From: Catenovulum maritimum
GTDB taxonomy: Bacteria > Pseudomonadota > Gammaproteobacteria > Enterobacterales > Alteromonadaceae
Assembly (NCBI RefSeq): GCF_001050375.1
Contig: NZ_KQ130482.1
Coordinates: 62,001-126,000, forward strand
Direction of reading: 5' to 3'
Length of the DNA stretch: 64,000 nucleotides
Shown here: positions 55,810 through 64,000 of the stretch, one piece after another
Layout: each line of letters starts with the position of its first letter
Position numbering within the stretch: position 1 is the first letter of the stretch
The notes under the pieces: model-generated
Databases searched by the model: none
What the model saw: only the letters and a program-made list of their open reading frames with translations
What the model was told of the DNA's origin: nothing
Made by a program: the position numbers and the translations under genes

Positions 55810-56799
55810 TTAATCAAGCTTCTTATATACCCTTACCCAATCTACCAACATATCTGTTGGATAGCCGTCTGCAGTCGCAGCGCTAGGAACGACACATCGG
55901 TCTAAACCATCTGGACAATTGTTATAAGTCACATGCGGACGTCGCAGACCTAAAGATAAAGTAACATGCATAGGCAAATGCCAATGATGATTCACTTTTT
56001 GAGCAACTTGCTCACCATCTAAATACCAAGTGACGTATTCAGGCGTAACTTCTGCACCATAGATATGAAAATCATCTCTAGGATCAAAGTCGGCATGAAT
56101 TTCATTTTTGGTAAGTTCAGGATAACCCCCAGGTCGCTTCCAAACAACTTCTCCATTTTCAACGATTCGAGTATGTAAATTCATGTCAATCACTTCAGGA
56201 CCATGGAAAACATTTGGGATCCCCGCCCATTCAGATTGTGTTAACTCAACAATATCGACTTCTGAATATTTGATCGCCCCTTCAGCCATCCCAGCCTGCT
56301 CTTGGCCAATACTGTAAATCCAAAATGCAGGGCTAGATCCAGGAAACGTAGGTACGCCTTTAATCCTAGCTTCATAATAGCCGTAGATTTGAGTTTGTTT
56401 CGATCGCAAAATTCCAGAAGTATAAAATAAATCAACGTCGACCCATTTCCCGCCATCTTTCCATGCGCGACGCTGAGTTTGATGCGGTTCGTAATTCATG
56501 GTTATTTTTAAACGACCATCTTCAATCCCAGTATTTTCAGGCTTCCAAGACCAAGGTCCCCAATCAGATGGATCATTAACCCATTTTGCTAAATCAAAGT
56601 CTGATTGCTCGAATTCATCAGATAATTCGGGTACTAACTCCCACTTAGATGCATCCAGATGTTTTAAGCTAGGTACAATTTTATCTTCAACTTGTTCAGA
56701 ATCGTCTTTTTCAGGAGATGGAATAGAGACATCTAGCGTACCGCCACAATTGATCAATAAACCAGATATAAGGAGCGAACTCCATTTAATATTTTTCAT
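55810..56799 (-). CDS. GH16-family glycoside hydrolase, lipoprotein (copy 3)
   Basis: 329 residues from ATG at 56799; longer starts at 56817 and 56850 would place the coding region over the palindromic operator. Lipobox LLINCGG (Cys18). The jelly roll carries LSDEFEQSDFDLAKW, YYEARIKGVPTFPGSSPAFW, YSEVDIVELTQSEW (Glu180, Asp182, Glu185), DMNLHTRIVENGEVVWKRPG, DDFHIYGAEVTPEYVTWYLDGE and HVTLSLGLRRPHVTYN. It is close to copy 2 with the same E-x-D-x-x-E context, probably an endo-hydrolase of sulfated galactan. The IS element lies downstream. Confidence 0.85.
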   Translation of the reverse strand: MKNIKWSSLLISGLLINCGGTLDVSIPSPEKDDSEQVEDKIVPSLKHLDASKWELVPELSDEFEQSDFDLAKWVNDPSDWGPWSWKPENTGIEDGRLKITMNYEPHQTQRRAWKDGGKWVDVDLFYTSGILRSKQTQIYGYYEARIKGVPTFPGSSPAFWIYSIGQEQAGMAEGAIKYSEVDIVELTQSEWAGIPNVFHGPEVIDMNLHTRIVENGEVVWKRPGGYPELTKNEIHADFDPRDDFHIYGAEVTPEYVTWYLDGEQVAQKVNHHWHLPMHVTLSLGLRRPHVTYNNCPDGLDRCVVPSAATADGYPTDMLVDWVRVYKKLD

Positions 56800-56811
56800 A
56801 TACAAACTACA

Positions 56812-56826
56812 AAACATAATATGTTT
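56812..56826 (-). promoter_or_regulatory. Putative GntR operator for GH16 copy 3
   Basis: AAACATAATATGTTT, a perfect palindrome with a central base, about 13 bp upstream of the preferred ATG; a bound repressor would block translation start or transcription. Confidence 0.75.
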
Positions 56827-56954
56827 AAAAATATAACACAAATATAACAATTATAAATTTTCGGGTCAAAGTAAATAATTCTACTATTGCTTGCTTGAAG
56901 TTAAATAAGACTGGAAAGCCCCTTTCCGTATTTTTCTGATTTAAATAATCTGAA

Positions 56955-56968
56955 TTAGGGGTAATAAT
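56955..56968. promoter_or_regulatory. Shared 14-bp element, copy 3
   Basis: TTAGGGGTAATAAT differs by one base from TTAGGGGTAGTAAT at 15627-15640. It links the two polysaccharide loci. The 56851-57285 gap also holds a 14-bp hairpin (57043-57074) and the 197-bp repeat below, and no gene was seen. Confidence 0.45.
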
Positions 56969-57042
56969 TTTAGGTTTTATGTTGGTGATGGAAAAATGTA
57001 ATTTTGGCTTGGCTTGAATGAGAGCGGAGCTCGAAAGATGAT

Positions 57043-57074
57043 TAAACAGTTCATCTTAATAGATGAACTGTTTA
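57043..57074. terminator. Strong 14-bp hairpin of unclear role
   Basis: TAAACAGTTCATCT / AGATGAACTGTTTA with a TAAT loop. It is not next to a stop codon, so terminator function is uncertain; it may belong to the adjacent repeat element. Confidence 0.45.
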
Positions 57075-57080
57075 GTAATA

Positions 57081-57277
57081 AACCTGAACTCTGGATAACG
57101 AGTTAGCTAATACGTTGTAATTTACAACAAAGTTTATTCATAACTCTTCTAGGAAGGTAATTATTCTTAGAGCAAGGCAAATTTGTGTACGTAATAGCTG
57201 GCTATTACTAGCGAATTCAACGCAGTTATAAGGATAAGTAGCCCCTAGAAAGCAAGTTGTTATCCAGAGTTCAGGTT
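57081..57277. repeat. 197-bp element with 19-bp terminal inverted repeats (MITE-like)
   Basis: AACCTGAACTCTGGATAAC at 57081-57099 and its exact reverse complement at 57259-57277 bracket AT-rich sequence without a gene. The inside is non-coding. Length and ends suggest a miniature inverted-repeat element or a deletion derivative of an insertion sequence. No clear target duplication was found. Confidence 0.65.
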
Positions 57278-57285
57278 AATTATAT

Positions 57286-58716
57286 TTATAGACCAAAGGT
57301 TTCTTCAAACCTTGGCATTTTGTTTTCTTTCCACGTTTTTTCCGCCGATGGCGCATGGAACCAGTTCGGTTTTGAGTTCGATTTTGTCCATTGATGCATC
57401 TCTTCAACCATATCTTTTAGAATGTTTGGATGTTTCGAGCTTAAATCATTATTTTCAGCCATATCGTCGTAAATATTATATAAACGCCAGCCTTTGTTAC
57501 CATTTGATATCGCTTTCCACTGCCCTTTTCGCGAAGCAACGTCACTACCTTTTTCACGATGGCGTAATACATAGAAGGCTTCATTTTTATGAACCTCGGT
57601 ACCATTTATAATATGTGGCCACATTTTTTTACCATGCAACTCTTTGCCATTTGGTAATTTAGCTTGTGCAAGTTGAACGAAAGTAGGATAAAAATCTATA
57701 GCTAACACAGGATGTGGATACTGAGTGCCAGATTTAATTTTAGCAGGCCAGTGGAACAACATTGGTGTTCTATAACCGCCTTCTTGAACACTTCCTTTAC
57801 CTTCTTTTAGCGGGAAGTTACGCCCGCCTTGACTTGTTTTACCACCGTTATCGCTTAAAAAGACGATAAGTGTATTATCTAATTGGTTATTTGCTTTTAA
57901 TCTTGCCGTTATTCTGCCAATTCCGCGATCCATAGCATAGACCATAGCAACATAAGTTCTACGTTTTATGTCTTTGATATCAGAAAATAATGCTAAATCA
58001 TCCTCTTTAGCTTCAAGCGGTGTGTGCGGTGCATTGTAAGCAAGGTATAAAAAGAAAGGCTGTGACTTACCTTTAGCTTTGTCGATAAAAGATATCGCCT
58101 CTGTTGATAAAAAGTCAGTTACATACTCTGTTTGTCTTTCTTCAACACCATTTCGCTCCATCGGCAGTAAGTAATTCCAGATGTTTTTTGCATTGCGCTT
58201 TATCATGCTATCGTATTTCGGCAAATATTTTTCTGGAAAGTAAACATGACCGCCACCGAGAAAACCAAAAAATTCATCGAAACCGCGTTTATTAGGATGA
58301 AAATCAGGCGCTTCACCTAAATGCCATTTACCGATTGCGCCAGTAAAATAGCCTGAATCTTGTAGTACTTTACTAATGAAGGGTTCTTTTAGGCTAATAC
58401 CAAAATCAGAACCTGCTGCAGGCAAATTAAATTGGGAACCAATTTTATGTGGATATAAACCTGTCATTAAAGCAGCTCGGCTTGGCCCACAAAATGGATG
58501 CGCTGTGTAAGCTTGCGCAAACTGTAAACCATTCTCAGCAAGTTTATCTATCTTTGGTGTTTTAATATCAGGAGCGCCATTGTTAAAGCCAACGTCGGCA
58601 TAGCCTAAATCATCAGCCAAAATAAGCAGAATGTTCGGCCTTTCAGCACTAGTTGCAGTTAGTGTATAAAAAGCTAACACGCTCAACATTATTAGCTTAT
58701 TAAATTTTTTTATCAT
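57286..58716 (-). CDS. S1-family sulfatase
   Basis: 476 residues; signal peptide to about 24. NILLILADDLGYADVGF, formylglycine site CGPSR (Cys76), GKWHLGEA, FLSDNGGKTS, and VQEGGYRTPM. Similar to the sulfatase at 49836 in its formylglycine motif, but with a different late motif, so probably another sulfate position. It follows an operator-like site at 58760 and ends next to the 197-bp repeat. It completes the galactan locus. Confidence 0.92.
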   Translation of the reverse strand: MIKKFNKLIMLSVLAFYTLTATSAERPNILLILADDLGYADVGFNNGAPDIKTPKIDKLAENGLQFAQAYTAHPFCGPSRAALMTGLYPHKIGSQFNLPAAGSDFGISLKEPFISKVLQDSGYFTGAIGKWHLGEAPDFHPNKRGFDEFFGFLGGGHVYFPEKYLPKYDSMIKRNAKNIWNYLLPMERNGVEERQTEYVTDFLSTEAISFIDKAKGKSQPFFLYLAYNAPHTPLEAKEDDLALFSDIKDIKRRTYVAMVYAMDRGIGRITARLKANNQLDNTLIVFLSDNGGKTSQGGRNFPLKEGKGSVQEGGYRTPMLFHWPAKIKSGTQYPHPVLAIDFYPTFVQLAQAKLPNGKELHGKKMWPHIINGTEVHKNEAFYVLRHREKGSDVASRKGQWKAISNGNKGWRLYNIYDDMAENNDLSSKHPNILKDMVEEMHQWTKSNSKPNWFHAPSAEKTWKENKMPRFEETFGL

Positions 58717-58759
58717 TGATATATTTCCAATTAAATTTCAACAAAGATACTACAAAATT

Positions 58760-58774
58760 ATAGGTAGTATGTTT
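58760..58774 (-). promoter_or_regulatory. Putative GntR operator for the sulfatase gene
   Basis: Plus-strand ATAGGTAGTATGTTT; its complement reads AAACATACTACCTAT, matching the left arm AAACATACTA of the other sites. It lies 44 bp upstream of the ATG. Confidence 0.55.
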
Positions 58775-58823
58775 TGTTAATTACAAGAATTTTACAAATA
58801 ACACAAATGCACAAGCCCAAGAA

Positions 58824-61004
58824 CTACAAACTAAAACCCGATTTATTTAAAGGCAATTGATAAACCCTTTCACCCGTTGCCGCTGCGATTGCATTACATA
58901 AAGCAGGCGCTGTTGGCGGCAGAGCAGGTTCTCCTAATCCAGTTGGTTGAAAATCGCTTTGAATAAAATGCACCTCGATTTCAGGGATGCCATTTATTCT
59001 TTGTAATGGATAATCGTCGAAATTAGTCTGCTCTACCACGCCATTGGTAAAAGTAATTTCCTGCCCCATAGCAATACTAATTCCATCAATGACAGAGCCC
59101 TGACATTGATGCTCTGCGCCACTTAAATTAACGATTGGCCCTGCATCAGCAGCGACAGTAATCTTATGTAGCTTAATTTTCTTATTACTATCAACGCTTA
59201 ACTCAACAACCTGAGCTACAGGGGTTGAGTGACTAAAATAAAACGCAATCCCCATACCCTGCCCTTTGGCTAGAGGTTTACCCCACCCAGCTTTAGTTGC
59301 AGCAAGCTTTAACACCTCAGCAGCTCTTCCCGTGTGCAATGAATCTTTATTATTTGGTTTTAGCCAGACCGGGTCTCCGAGTATTTCGAGTAAGAACTCT
59401 AAATGATCACGTTTAGCTGCGGTTGATATTTCATGTAAAAAAGATTGTAGCGGAAAGGCTACGCCATTTGAAATAGGCGCACGCATTGCACCAATCGGCA
59501 TTCTAGATTTCACCAGTGATTGAGTTAACTCAAAATTACTCAGTAAAGGCGCAGGGAATTCAGGTAAAATCCGCCCAGCTGGTCCCCCAGCTTTTTTATT
59601 TCCGCCCAGTGTAATGAAATGCTCCTGCCAAGCAGAAATTTTACCCTGCTTATCTATTCCGGCTTTCATTTTAAAAAAGGCTGATGGGCGGTAATGATCA
59701 TGTGTCGTATCTTCTTCACGAGTTGAAACATATTGCACTGGTTGTTTAATCTGCTTGCTAATAGCGACAGCTTCCATCACATAGTCGTTGGCGAGACGGC
59801 GTCCAAATCCACCTCCAACTCGAGTTTGATGAAAAACCACTTTAGATTCATCTAACTTACAATATTTTGCCGCTAAACTTTTCCCGCCTTGTGGTATCTG
59901 CGCCGGCGCCCATATGTGAAGTGCGTCTCCTGTATACCATGCACTTGCATTCATAGGCTCAAGTGGAGTATGTGCTAAGTAAGGATAAGTATATAAACTC
60001 GATACGGTTTGCTCTGCCTGCTTAAACCCTTGCTTGACGTCGCCTTGAGTTAACAACGCCTGATCGCCTTTATCATGCAGTGCAAATTTACCTGCTTGTG
60101 CTTGTAGCTGGGTTAAACTGTCTTTAGCTGCTTTTTTTGTGTCCCATTTTACTTTTAAAATTTGCTTAGCTTTAAATACAGCCCAAGTCGAAGTCCCAAC
60201 TATTGCAACCCCATGCGGCAACTGCCTTGGGCTTCTGCTACCTTTAATGATAAAAGCATCAATTACACCGGGTTGCTGTTTTACTTCTGCTAAATTAGCC
60301 GAAATAGGTTTGCCATTATAGGCTGGGCATTTAGCATAAGTGGCATACAGCATGTTAGGTATTTGTTGGTCAATGCCAAATAAGGGCTGGCCTGTAACTA
60401 TCGCGGCATTATCGACGCCACCAACTCGCTTGCCAATTAAGTTATACTCGTTAACTGATTTTAATTTAACCTGCTTATCTGCGGGTACATCTAATAACGC
60501 CGCTTTTTCTGCTAGCTCGCCGTAACTAAGTTTTCTCTGTGTGGCTTTGTGGATCACATGTGCATTTTCAGCAAAGCACTCTGCTTCTGCTACCTGCCAT
60601 TCTAAGCTTGCCGCTTTTATCAACATTAATTTGGCACTGGCGCCCGCATATCTGAGTTTGTCCCAAGACACATTTACCGAACGAGAACCGCCTGCAGCTT
60701 GCCTTTTATATAACTTACTATCAATGGTCGATTGTTTAACGACGACAGCTTGCCAATCCGCTTCTAGCTCCTCAGCTATTATCATAGGTAGAGCCGTTTT
60801 TACACCTTGGCCGATTTCTGGGTTAGGTGAAAACAAGGTTATTGTATTGTCAGTTGATATGAGTAAATAAGCATTTAAACTGTGTTCGTTATCCGCTGTT
60901 GCCGCAATGGCAAACTTTGGAACACTCCAACCTAAAATTAAACCGCCCGCACTTATGCCTGTCATTTTTAAAAAATTTCGTCGGTTTACATTAAATAATT
61001 CCAT
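58824..61004 (-). CDS. Molybdopterin aldehyde/isoquinoline oxidoreductase large subunit (IorB-like)
   Basis: 726 residues. A Tat signal (NRRNFLKMTGISAGGLILGW) sends a folded cofactor enzyme to the periplasm. Domains match the xanthine-dehydrogenase beta family: EIGQGVKTALPMIIAEELEA, RRLANDYVMEAVAISKQIKQ, RVGGGFGRRLANDY, the molybdopterin-binding GAMRAPISNGVAFPLQSFLH, and GLGEPALPPTAPALCNAIAA near the C-terminus (with the active-site Glu of this family). IorB-type enzymes oxidise aldehydes or heterocycles and pair with a 2Fe-2S subunit; that subunit gene is upstream at 61100. The gene follows the galactan locus, so oxidation of a sugar aldehyde is possible but unproven. ATG follows AAGG. Confidence 0.85.
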   Translation of the reverse strand: MELFNVNRRNFLKMTGISAGGLILGWSVPKFAIAATADNEHSLNAYLLISTDNTITLFSPNPEIGQGVKTALPMIIAEELEADWQAVVVKQSTIDSKLYKRQAAGGSRSVNVSWDKLRYAGASAKLMLIKAASLEWQVAEAECFAENAHVIHKATQRKLSYGELAEKAALLDVPADKQVKLKSVNEYNLIGKRVGGVDNAAIVTGQPLFGIDQQIPNMLYATYAKCPAYNGKPISANLAEVKQQPGVIDAFIIKGSRSPRQLPHGVAIVGTSTWAVFKAKQILKVKWDTKKAAKDSLTQLQAQAGKFALHDKGDQALLTQGDVKQGFKQAEQTVSSLYTYPYLAHTPLEPMNASAWYTGDALHIWAPAQIPQGGKSLAAKYCKLDESKVVFHQTRVGGGFGRRLANDYVMEAVAISKQIKQPVQYVSTREEDTTHDHYRPSAFFKMKAGIDKQGKISAWQEHFITLGGNKKAGGPAGRILPEFPAPLLSNFELTQSLVKSRMPIGAMRAPISNGVAFPLQSFLHEISTAAKRDHLEFLLEILGDPVWLKPNNKDSLHTGRAAEVLKLAATKAGWGKPLAKGQGMGIAFYFSHSTPVAQVVELSVDSNKKIKLHKITVAADAGPIVNLSGAEHQCQGSVIDGISIAMGQEITFTNGVVEQTNFDDYPLQRINGIPEIEVHFIQSDFQPTGLGEPALPPTAPALCNAIAAATGERVYQLPLNKSGFSL

Positions 61005-61099
61005 AAGATTTACCTTATTTTACTCATCCCAACTGAGGGAAAATAAATTGTTAGTGATAGATATTCGATTTAAAAAGTATGACAAGCAGGGCCTAGCCG

Positions 61100-61594
61100 T
61101 TATTTGATATCAATTCGATAAATGCTGTCATCTTTGATACCTGCTGCCACTTTGATTGCGTCTTTAATTCGATTGTAAGTACCGCATCGACAAATATTAC
61201 CTGACATCATTTGTTCAATTTGCTCATCTGTCGGCTGAGGGATATTTTCCAATAAAGAAACCGCAGACATAATTTGTCCAGCCTGACAGTAGCCGCACTG
61301 AGGGACATCTAAATCTAGCCAAGCTTGCTGTACAGGGTGAAGTTTATCCGCTGTAGCTAAACCTTCTATTGTCGTAATTTTCTGCTCCGAAGCAGCTTCA
61401 ACCGGCAGCTGACAGGCGCGCGTAGGGCTGCCGTTAAAATGAACAGTACAAGCACCGCAAAGGCCCTTTCCACAGCCATATTTAGTGCCCTGTAGGTTAA
61501 GTGCATCTCTTAAAACCCAAAGTAAGGGGGTATCTTTAGCGACATCTGGCGTCACTATAGCTTGCTGGTTTAAGGTAAACTTATATTTAGGCAT
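61100..61594 (-). CDS. 2Fe-2S subunit of a molybdenum hydroxylase (IorA-like)
   Basis: 164 residues from ATG at 61594 (the 28-codon longer frame has no ribosome site). Two 2Fe-2S clusters: plant-type [13 protein letters not shown]...C and the helical [10 protein letters not shown]...CRCGTYNRI. This is the small subunit of IorAB-type enzymes that carries electrons from the Mo centre. It lies 95 bp upstream of the large subunit gene on the same strand. No cytochrome subunit is visible in the window. Confidence 0.88.
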   Translation of the reverse strand: MPKYKFTLNQQAIVTPDVAKDTPLLWVLRDALNLQGTKYGCGKGLCGACTVHFNGSPTRACQLPVEAASEQKITTIEGLATADKLHPVQQAWLDLDVPQCGYCQAGQIMSAVSLLENIPQPTDEQIEQMMSGNICRCGTYNRIKDAIKVAAGIKDDSIYRIDIK

Positions 61595-61723
61595 AACAGG
61601 TTTCTCTATCGAACTAGGGTGAATAATTTTTTGTATTATTTTTGAGCTGTAATCAATAATTATAGGCCAAGAAAACATGCCCTAACGAATCAAGTAGGGT
61701 GAGGCTTACGCCTCATCCCTCTC

Positions 61724-61757
61724 ACAGAACCGTACGTACGGGTCTCGTATACGGCTC
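61724..61757 (-). ncRNA. Group II intron domain V
   Basis: On the minus strand GAGCCGTATACGAGACCCG is followed by TACGTACGGTTCT: a 34-nt hairpin with the catalytic triad-type AGC near its start and the distal stem typical of group II introns. Domain VI (GGATGAGGC/GCCTCACCC) follows. Confidence 0.85.
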
Positions 61758-61883
61758 ATGTATTCTTCACATACCTTTCGGTACAAGCTTGCCCGTATTA
61801 ACTTCGGATAATTCGAACAATCCCAGTTCTTTAAACCATTGGTTTGGCATCGCTAAATTTGACAGTGGACTCAATGAGTTGCG

Positions 61884-63035
61884 CTACGAGTTCATTTTGA
61901 TAAATTTGAACGGTGGTTTATACCCGCTTTGTTTGAGTTTTCTATGTAGTTTGGCTGGCTTTTTCCATTGGTTTAGTTGAATCGCTCTTAACCTTCGTCT
62001 TATCCAAGGCGCTAACTTCTTAAACTCCCTGCTGCAATTCGCTATTCTAAAATAATTCGCAAATCCTCTAACGACCGGATTTAATTGTTTTATCACCGCA
62101 GTTAAATTTTGACCTTGATTTCGTCTGGTCAACTTTTTCACCTTGGTTTTAAATCCTTGGAGTTTCTTTTTTTGTATCCGTGTAAATTGGCTACCAATTT
62201 CTACTCCCAGAAACTTTATGCCTTCACTGCTATGAGCTATATGCGTTTTGTTTCTGTTTACCGTTAGTTTCAATACTTTTTCCAGAATCTCTGTGGCTTT
62301 GGTTAATGCGTTTTCTGCACCTACCTTACTACTGCACAATATCAAGATGTCGTCTGCGTATCTCACTATTCTGTGATTGCGCTTTTTCATTTCTTGGTCA
62401 AATGCATCTAGGTAGATGTTCGCAAGTAGTGGGCTGATGACTCCGCCTTGCGGGCTACCTATTTCACTTGGCTGCCAACTGCCATTTTCCATTATGCCAC
62501 TTGTTAGAAATTGCTTTATTAGCTGCAATATACTGCTGTCTGTCACTCTGCGTTTGACGCTTGTTATGATTAACTCATGGTCAAGTCGGTCAAAGCATTT
62601 TGACAAGTCCATGTCTACAACCCATTGTCTTCGATATTCTCTTATGAATAACGTCGCTTTGTTGATTGCGTCATGGCAACTTCTATTTGGCCTATACCCA
62701 TAACTGGATGGATGAAATTCTGGCTCAAATATCGGCTCTAGCATTTCCTTTATTGCTTGTTGGACAATTCGGTCTCGAACTGCGGGTATGCCTAATAACC
62801 TTATTCCGCCATCGTCTTTAGGAATTTCTACCCGTCTGACGGGTTGTGGTTGGTAGGTTTTATTTCGCAATTCGCTTAGCAATTGTTGTAAGTTTCCTTC
62901 CAAATTTTGTGCATAGTCACTCAGGCTCTGCCCATCTATTCCGGCCGCACCTTTGTTTCTGTTCACTTGTTTGAATGCTTTATGGAGCACTTTTATATCC
63001 AGTAGCCGACCATATAAGCTGTAGTACACTTTCAT
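61884..63035 (-). CDS. ltrA: Group II intron reverse transcriptase/maturase
   Basis: 383 residues. Reverse-transcriptase blocks: NKGAAGIDGQSL, KDDGGIRLLGIPAVRDRIVQ, SSYGYRPNRSCHDAI, DLSKCFDRLDH, GSPQGGVISPLLANIYLDAF and the catalytic VRYADDILIL. The maturase X domain (LNPVVRGFANYFRI, LAPWIRRRLRAIQLNQWKK) ends the protein. No HNH endonuclease domain is present, as in class C and some other bacterial introns. The frame is intact, so it may be mobile. Confidence 0.93.
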   Translation of the reverse strand: MKVYYSLYGRLLDIKVLHKAFKQVNRNKGAAGIDGQSLSDYAQNLEGNLQQLLSELRNKTYQPQPVRRVEIPKDDGGIRLLGIPAVRDRIVQQAIKEMLEPIFEPEFHPSSYGYRPNRSCHDAINKATLFIREYRRQWVVDMDLSKCFDRLDHELIITSVKRRVTDSSILQLIKQFLTSGIMENGSWQPSEIGSPQGGVISPLLANIYLDAFDQEMKKRNHRIVRYADDILILCSSKVGAENALTKATEILEKVLKLTVNRNKTHIAHSSEGIKFLGVEIGSQFTRIQKKKLQGFKTKVKKLTRRNQGQNLTAVIKQLNPVVRGFANYFRIANCSREFKKLAPWIRRRLRAIQLNQWKKPAKLHRKLKQSGYKPPFKFIKMNS

Positions 63036-63776
63036 CGTTTGCCTTTGCTTGTGACACCTTCAATCACTTTTGTCTTCTACAGTGCTGACGCTTCTTGGTC
63101 ACTTCAGGTGTGCTAGCCTTATTGGCAATCTGCCTGAGCGGTTTCCAATACTCCTCGTTCAACCCAGTAAACCAGTTACATTATTCCTAATTCACCCGTT
63201 TGTGGTGTCTGCCTTCGTCAAGGCACTTGTGAACCACTGTAAAAAAAAATCGTGCTGTTGATGCACTTAAAGAATACTTCCCCCCTTCGCCATTTATTGC
63301 ACTTTTGGTGTCAATAAATGCCATCAAACCTGTTGATGGTCACCTTGGTTTTATCCTCCACACCATTACTGGCTTTCACCGGCCTAGGTTTATTCACTAC
63401 TACGGGTTCATCTGCCACCTCACATTCATCACTATCTTGAGTCACCTCTTGTATAATGATGTCCAGCAAAAAAAAAAAAACAGCTGGATTTAATGCCAGG
63501 CTTCCCCAGTTACTGCACTGACGCCCTGTTAACAATGCCACCCTCAAGCACGCTTTAGGTTTGATTGAGTATAGGGCTTTGCGCTATTTTGCACGCTTAC
63601 CCACCTAAAACGCCGAATCAGGTTCACTTACGTTGTGTACTGTTAACTTCCTATCGCTTCCTTCAGACCCAGTCGTTGGCCAACTACGCCCTTGCGATTC
63701 GGATTATCTTCCCCCCAATCTGGGTGATTCAGATTTCTTTCAATCTGACGGGTTTGCCAGCTTCGCTGGGCAAACA

Positions 63777-63809
63777 AAAAGCCAAAGTCATTCAATGGCT
63801 TTGGCTTTT
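63777..63809 (-). terminator. Terminator upstream of the group II intron
   Basis: AAAAGCCAAAG / CTTTGGCTTTT stem, 19 bp past the stop of the right-edge gene, followed on the minus strand by TTTTTG where the intron begins. Confidence 0.85.
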
Positions 63810-63827
63810 AAAATTAAGGCTTACTTT

Positions 63828-64000
63828 TTAATTTGCAGGGCTAATAACAAAGTCATCGACATACACTCTAATATTATCGCCATCGCTGCCTTTTACTTGG
63901 AATTCAGCACGGTTAATAAAATTAAAGCCATCAATGAAATCACCTTGAACTTGATATTCAATTTTTTGCCATTGATTGTTATTCACTGACACAGACTGGT
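63828..64000 (-). CDS. C-terminus of a probable surface or secreted protein (cut by window)
   Basis: The last 56 codons read QWQKIEYQVQGDF, FINRAEFQVKGSDG and NIRVYVDDFVISPAN before TAA at 63828. The ending matches the concanavalin/CBM-like C-termini of this window's lipoproteins (VDDIQYY, VIDNWAF). The start is outside the window, so signal and domains are unknown. Its gene ends in a terminator at 63777 and the intron behind it. Confidence 0.7.
   Translation of the reverse strand, partial: QSVSVNNNQWQKIEYQVQGDFIDGFNFINRAEFQVKGSDGDNIRVYVDDFVISPAN

Larger units (their letters stand above)
61694..63775 (-). mobile_element. Group II intron (maturase-encoding), 5' boundary approximate
   Basis: The minus strand carries a 383-residue intron reverse transcriptase and, behind it, a 34-nt domain V and a domain VI stem ending near CCCTAC (61694). 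The 5' side is a long structured region with several stems (GTTTGCCCAGC/GCTGGCAAAC at about 63752-63775, CAGATT/AATCTG near 63730-63747). A GTTTG, of G-T-n-n-G form, directly follows the terminator T-tract at 63775; I take it as the probable intron start, but it is not the common GTGYG. Insertion after a terminator stem is the habit of class C introns. About 2.1 kb, a normal length. Confidence 0.75.

Noticed and set aside
63311-63547. Short frames in the intron 5' region, also 63565-63831 and 63633-63989 plus strand
   Set aside because: They cover structured intron RNA and the terminator or the right-edge gene; no start signals or domains.
1-64000. CRISPR arrays, tRNA, rRNA and replication origins
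   Set aside because: No spaced direct repeats, cloverleaf or rRNA-like stretches were recognised on either strand.

Overview
The window looks like chromosome of a marine, alga-degrading gammaproteobacterium, most likely in the order Alteromonadales. This rests on low-GC coding DNA, TonB receptors paired with lipoproteins instead of SusC/SusD, an sbcB and ldhA typical of that order, and several genes for sulfated algal polysaccharides. No rRNA, tRNA or CRISPR array was seen.

Region A (1-22.1 kb) is an ulvan-type polysaccharide utilization locus. It holds the 3' part of a TonB-dependent receptor, two multidomain lipoproteins built from VCBS-like repeats, a decayed rhamnosidase relic, two paralogous ulvan lyases of PL24/PL25 type, an alginate-lyase-fold lyase carrying VCBS-like repeats, three S1 sulfatases, a SemiSWEET sugar transporter and an AraC regulator. 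The model is: surface lyases cut ulvan, lipoproteins and receptor import oligomers, sulfatases desulfate them.

Region B (22.1-33.1 kb) is ordinary backbone: small membrane or secreted unknowns, exonuclease I (sbcB), D-lactate dehydrogenase (ldhA), a Trp-rich small protein, a TonB-C lipoprotein, a PhyH-type dioxygenase, a PilZ protein and a GGDEF-EAL protein.

Region C (33.2-58.8 kb) is a second polysaccharide locus, probably for a sulfated galactan. It has a FadR/GntR regulator, three GH16 hydrolases, two sulfatases, a receptor plus lipoprotein pair, a DUF1080 protein, an SMP-30-like protein, an FG-GAP/UnbV lipoprotein, a secreted two-domain unknown, and a large protein that combines LamG, one c-type heme motif and an F5/8-like domain. 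A palindrome close to AAACATAnTATGTTT precedes the regulator gene and at least five other transcription units, so a single regulon is likely. An intact IS256-family element sits in the T-tract of a terminator inside this locus.

Region D (58.8-64 kb) holds a Tat-exported molybdenum hydroxylase pair (IorB/IorA-like), a group II intron with its maturase lying directly behind a terminator, and the C-terminus of another secreted or surface protein at the right edge.

The less expected items are the heme-LamG-F5/8 protein, the dense palindromic operator set, the VCBS-repeat lipoprotein family with its relic, the duplicated-domain secreted protein, and two mobile elements that each target a terminator.
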